A stretch of 64,000 nt of DNA from assembly GCF_016086655.4 (NCBI RefSeq), contig NC_052136.2, positions 10,850,001-10,914,000 of the forward strand, written 5' to 3'. The translations under genes and the position numbers were made by a program. This stretch comes from Lepeophtheirus salmonis. Lineage: Eukaryota > Arthropoda > Copepoda > Siphonostomatoida > Caligidae. This document shows, one piece after another, positions 60,001 through 64,000 of the stretch (its first letter is position 1; every line of letters starts with the position of its first letter). Below the pieces are notes generated by a model. It did not search any database. It was not told where the DNA came from and saw only the letters and a program-made list of their open reading frames with translations.

Positions 60001-61190
60001 TGTTGTTTGTTTGTCTGTTTTAATTTTATCATTTTTATAAATTATATACTCATATTTTGTAATGGTAGACATTACTATTTTATTTATAGTCTGTAAAAAA
60101 CAGAAGTTGTTAATTTTGAAGAGTTAGTCTATGATCTAAGTGGTTAATTTTAAACTGGTACGTTTTTTTATGAGTAATTTTATTACAATCACTCTTAACG
60201 TATCCTAATATTATTTTAATCTTTATATTGTTGTATTAAATTTTAATAAAATCCCAATTAAAAAAAAATTATATTAAATGGGTTTTTGGATTAGCCTATA
60301 ACTCATTCAACAGATATTTAAATTTTCTTTTCTTTACATTTATTTTCATTCTACATATTATGCAAAACGAAAACATATAAATAAATTGGAGCAATTGTGT
60401 AACATTTACATAAATAGTTTTTTTAGCTTATTGCTCATGGGTAGAATTTCAACTTATAAGTTGAAATTATAGAAAAATAAATCTTTAAAAAAATGTGGGT
60501 AAACTAAAAAAAAAAAAAAACAAAAAAAAAAATAATAATAAAATTACTTAGAACTGATTTTAATATATTTTTTTGACCACGTCAAGTCTATATGAAATAC
60601 AGGATTTTTTCTGGTACAAAATTAACATTTTAATTCAGGAATGTATATTGTGGGAGAGACATAGCTAATGGAAAATGAAAAAATAATAGCTTGCAACTCA
60701 ACTTCCCGAATAGGCAAATAGGTAGTAATTTGGCTGATTAATAAAGCCTTCACAATTGAGAATTGCAAATTCCAACGCCTTGTTACCCCAGAAGTTATAT
60801 TCTTCTTTTTAGAAATTCTAAAAAGAACCAATTTTTAACAAATTTACCTTACCCATCCATCAACCCGTTTAATTTTATGAATATAACATATATTTAAGGA
60901 AGGAAATGGCAGGGGTCTCTAAAAACGCATGTAGAGTGTTGTTATAGAGTTTTAAAGTCTATGCAAGGTTTTAAATATTTAATAGAATCTGTAGAAATTT
61001 TTTACTACATGTTAAGCATTTCATTCATATTCATGGTCCAATAAAGTTTAAGGGACCATTTGAACGTGCCACTGCATTAGATTGTGCCGTTCATGTTATC
61101 AATATTGTCTAATTTTCCACAAATTACGAAAATTGCAGGTCTCTACCGCTCTTCCAAGTTTTGTAATAATTAATGCTTCATATATTTTAG
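60001..61190. other. AT-rich spacer
   Basis: The minus-strand frame 60622-60831 (69 codons) follows no clear splice site and has no motif. Confidence 0.35.
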
Positions 61191-61192
61191 GG

Positions 61193-61660
61193 TAGGCCCA
61201 GCCGGTGTTGCTTGTGACATTAAGAAATTAAAATTAACTAATTATTATGATTTTACAGACATATTTTAGGTGTTGTATTCAAATTGGGGGTATGGGTTAA
61301 GATATTCAATAATTTTAGCTATAGTTTAGCACTTTATTTGATTAAAAATAATTATATTGGACCGATTTGGTTTTTTCAGAAATATATTAAAACTCTTTAA
61401 ACGATTTTTTTAAACTCAAATACCTCCTTTATTTCATAATTACTAGAGTAAATTGCCTGACGTTGTCTGGGACATTAAGAAGTTAAAATGAATTAAGAAT
61501 TTTTTTACTTAATATAAAACAAAAAATAAAAACCATAAAATTTTAAGAATTATTGTCGCTACATGTTGCCTTTGATATGTATTTTTGCACCCTTTTTTAC
61601 GAGGAAATAGAGTAGGTCTTGTTTGCGTTCCCTGGGACTTCAAGTCATTAAAATTTTGAA
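61193..61660. repeat. Three spaced copies of a CCGGTGTTGCTTGTGACATT unit
   Basis: Copies start near 61197 (GCCCAGCCGGTGTTGCTTGT), 61450 (ATTGCCTGACGTTGTCTGGG) and 61617 (TCTTGTTTGCGTTCCCTGGG). Each is followed by GACATTAAGAAGTTAAAAT or a close variant. Heads resemble the family at 5.1, 25.6 and 31.4 kb. Confidence 0.5.
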
Positions 61661-62036
61661 CTGTTCCATTTTTTTAAAGGAGATTATAAGCTTTAGAGAA
61701 GAAAAAGTATTCAAGTTGAACTATCGTTCGCTTAACTTTCACATTATTTTCTGACATCCTTCGTCTTATACTTTTCCTTTTTTTCCTATAAAATTTATAA
61801 TTTTATTTATAGAAAAGTGTGTAAAGATATATACCAACATGAAGAAATAATCATTCATAAGATTTTACATTCTTTATTTTATATGAAATAACCGTCTTTA
61901 CGTCAAAAAATTGGATTTTAGAAAATTGGTATTGAAAGACCGCCATGGCCTTGAAGACTATAACAAATGGTTACCGGGACCATTTCTTGAGCTTTAAGAG
62001 CCTACATAAACTTTTTTTAGAAAAACACATTCTTTA
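61661..62036. other. AT-rich spacer
   Basis: Nothing recognised beyond probable inner parts of the flanking repeat. Confidence 0.3.
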
Positions 62037-62110
62037 TTTTTGGCATTTACTCTTGGAAGCACACACAAACAAACACACACATACGCTAACATTTTATATA
62101 TAGGTAGATA
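62037..62110. repeat. CACACAAACAAACACACACA repeat end
   Basis: GAAGCACACACAAACAAACA followed by CACACATACGCTAACATTTT is CA-rich. From memory it is typical of one end of arthropod repeats whose other end has the CCCGG head. It may close the element starting near 61193. Confidence 0.4.
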
Positions 62111-62919
62111 AACTGTATGTATGAAAAAGTACAAAAAATATTTTTGAAAGGTATTTTATCATTAAAAGATCATATATATCATCATAGAAAGCATTCCATA
62201 AGAAAAATGAGAGCTTATAATCGACAAAAAGAACTTGTAATTTAAACTTAAAGTTAGAAAAATAGTTATTTTAAAAGTAATATATTGGTCTTTAAATTTT
62301 CTGTTCGTAAACTCCAAAAAGTATATTGTTTGTAATATTTAAGTGTATGAGATATGTACACGACAAATTGTCATGTATACAGCAAGAAAATATAAAAAAC
62401 TTTGAAGCTAGGTGTGTTATATTCGAACCATAGAAAGAAGTTGATGACCTGTAGATACAAACTATAAGGGAAGTGATTAAATAAATTTTATTTATAAGTA
62501 ACGACTTGGAATTAAAATGGAAATAATTCGATTACTTAAGATATTTATTCGATTGTTAATGAAGAGATTCACAATATTTGAACATTAGACTGATTTTAAC
62601 TGTCAATATATAACGAGTTATTGAACTGCTTAAAGTCTATTCTGAAAAGTAACTTAATTTGACAATATATCACATAAGGAAATTATTTGACAGTTTTAAA
62701 GACCAACGTCATTTTCTTCCACCTCCACCATTGATCTGGTGCGACAGAACTGTAAAAAGAAGTTTTATTTCATAATACCTCATGGAACCATAACAATTGA
62801 AATGGTTAGATTTATAGATGGTTAACCACGATTTTTGAGCAACAACTCCATGTTCGACCGTCGGAATTTTTTTTATCCATTATAGAAAGCCAGATAAAAT
62901 CACTTGATGCCTATTTTAA
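62111..62919. other. AT-rich spacer
   Basis: Nothing recognised. Confidence 0.4.
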
Positions 62920-63219
62920 GGCATTTGGGAATGTGTTTTGTCTTAAATTATTAGGGAGAAGCTAACAAAATCTGCAACAAGAAAAAAATTGGGCCTGCCC
63001 ATTTCGTGGAAGAAGAGAATCTTGGGTTCAATTTCTAAAGTAAAGGATAGAAAGCGATTTACATTGCAATTTCATAATTCTTCAGGATTTATAAAATTCA
63101 ATGCGCCTTGCAAGGACTGTAGAAAATTGTTTAACACAGTTATTCATACTTTTGCGGACTGCCTTTCACTACATCAGAGAATGCTATATTGCATGGAATC
63201 CGCTGCAATTTGTTTCCTT

Positions 63220-63257
<38 letters not shown>

Positions 63258-63330
63258 ACATACTAAAGAAAGAACATTTAGGAAAGAAATTAAGCAAAAG
63301 AAAAATCGCACCATTATTTGATTTATGATC
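62920..63330 (+). pseudogene. Unassigned coding-like stretch broken by a poly-T run
   Basis: The frame 62989-63258 reads KDRKRFTLQFHNSSGFIKFN and CKDCRKLFNTVIHTFADCLS before a run of 35 T. The overlapping frame continues to 63328 with DILKKEHLGKKLSKRKIAPL and a stop, then an AATAAA hexamer about 15 bases on. It may be the end of a retroelement gene. No family is recognised. Confidence 0.25.
63222..63256. repeat. Poly-T tract, 35 bases
   Basis: An uninterrupted run of 35 T. On the minus strand it is poly-A and could be the tail of a retroposed copy lying to its right, but no such copy was identified. Run length may be inexact because of sequencing error. Confidence 0.9.
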
Positions 63331-64000
63331 TACCCTCTGTCAATAAAATACAATACAATTTAAATAAATTTTCAAAATAATATATATAATATAAATAATT
63401 TAATTATTAATTAGAATTGAGTTTTTTAATCTTTTTTGAAGTACTAAATATTTTAGAAAAATTATTTCTTTTTCTATTTGAATGAATTTTACTATTGGAA
63501 TTAGACGCAAAGTTTTTGGCAAACATATTGAAAAAAATGGTACATATATTAATAAAATTTGAAATCAAAGAATGTCTTAAGTCATATTAATCACTGAACC
63601 AAGTCCAGTCAGAAGAAAGAAATAGTTCTTTATCAGCCCTCACAAAAACTTTTCTTCGGTGAGACATACCAATTAAATAACTAAATATTTCTTTATTATT
63701 AAAGCTGTAATCGAGTAATTGCTAAATATGAGCGGGTAATAAATAAATAATATTACTTAGCTTTTTCAGGCCATCTTTATCAATTTTATTTAAAAAGGAA
63801 TCTTTTACATCAGAATTAGATTTTTCAAACTCGATGTTTCCCACCTAAGATAGAAATTTCTTATAGTAAAGAGATTTTTTCTTCAATATTGGAAAAGTGT
63901 CATATCCACTGAGGTAATAAATGATACCTTTGCAGCTTTGTGGTAGATTTAAAACCAAAAAATAATCTGGCAGAATTGAAGTTTAAAATTTTATAACATC
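63331..64000. other. AT-rich end of the window
   Basis: Nothing recognised. Confidence 0.4.

Overview
This is a eukaryotic window, most likely from an invertebrate animal. The DNA is strongly AT-rich, genes are split by introns with GT-AG borders, and most recognisable sequence is decayed transposable elements: Tc1/mariner, Ty3/gypsy, LINE and P/THAP types. From memory, the mariner families look like those of parasitic copepods such as the salmon louse. That species guess is inference, not something proved here.

Only one host gene can be assembled with confidence. It lies on the minus strand between about 12.95 and 8.78 kb. Four coding exons (12804-12865, 11107-11142, 10198-10515, 8783-8930) join in phase into a 187-residue protein with an N-terminal signal peptide and four cysteines. 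No single-exon reading frame shows this gene. A second, much weaker set of possible exons sits on the minus strand at 43.8-44.5 kb.

Layout: 0-8.7 kb is AT-rich spacer with diverged interspersed repeats and a mariner remnant (6.95-7.42 kb). 8.7-12.95 kb is the secreted-protein gene. 13-19.8 kb is spacer with short repeats. 19.8-22.26 kb is a ruined LINE with endonuclease motifs, followed by a short-LTR Ty3/gypsy element (about 22.27-25.61 kb). 26-33 kb holds minisatellite-like repeats, a Tc1/mariner transposase fragment (28.0-28.3 kb) and LINE debris. A 533-bp Tc1/mariner deletion derivative at 33070-33602 keeps both terminal inverted repeats, TA on both sides and an intact 108-codon frame for the DNA-binding half of the transposase. 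33.6-43 kb is spacer plus a LINE reverse transcriptase remnant (39.1-39.7 kb). 45.07-45.79 kb is a transposon-like pseudogene. 45866-47014 is a DNA transposon with long inverted termini and a decayed minus-strand frame. 49.2-54.26 kb is a second gypsy element on the minus strand, split by a P/THAP-type transposon at about 51257-53274. A LINE fragment follows at 54.28-54.9 kb, and the rest is spacer with repeats.

The mobile elements do not work together. They are layers of insertion and decay, and most frames carry many stops. The two points most worth checking are the DNA-binding-only mariner derivative, which could in principle act as a dominant-negative regulator, and the 46-kb inverted-repeat transposon, whose superfamily I cannot name. 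I see no CRISPR array, rRNA or intact tRNA gene.
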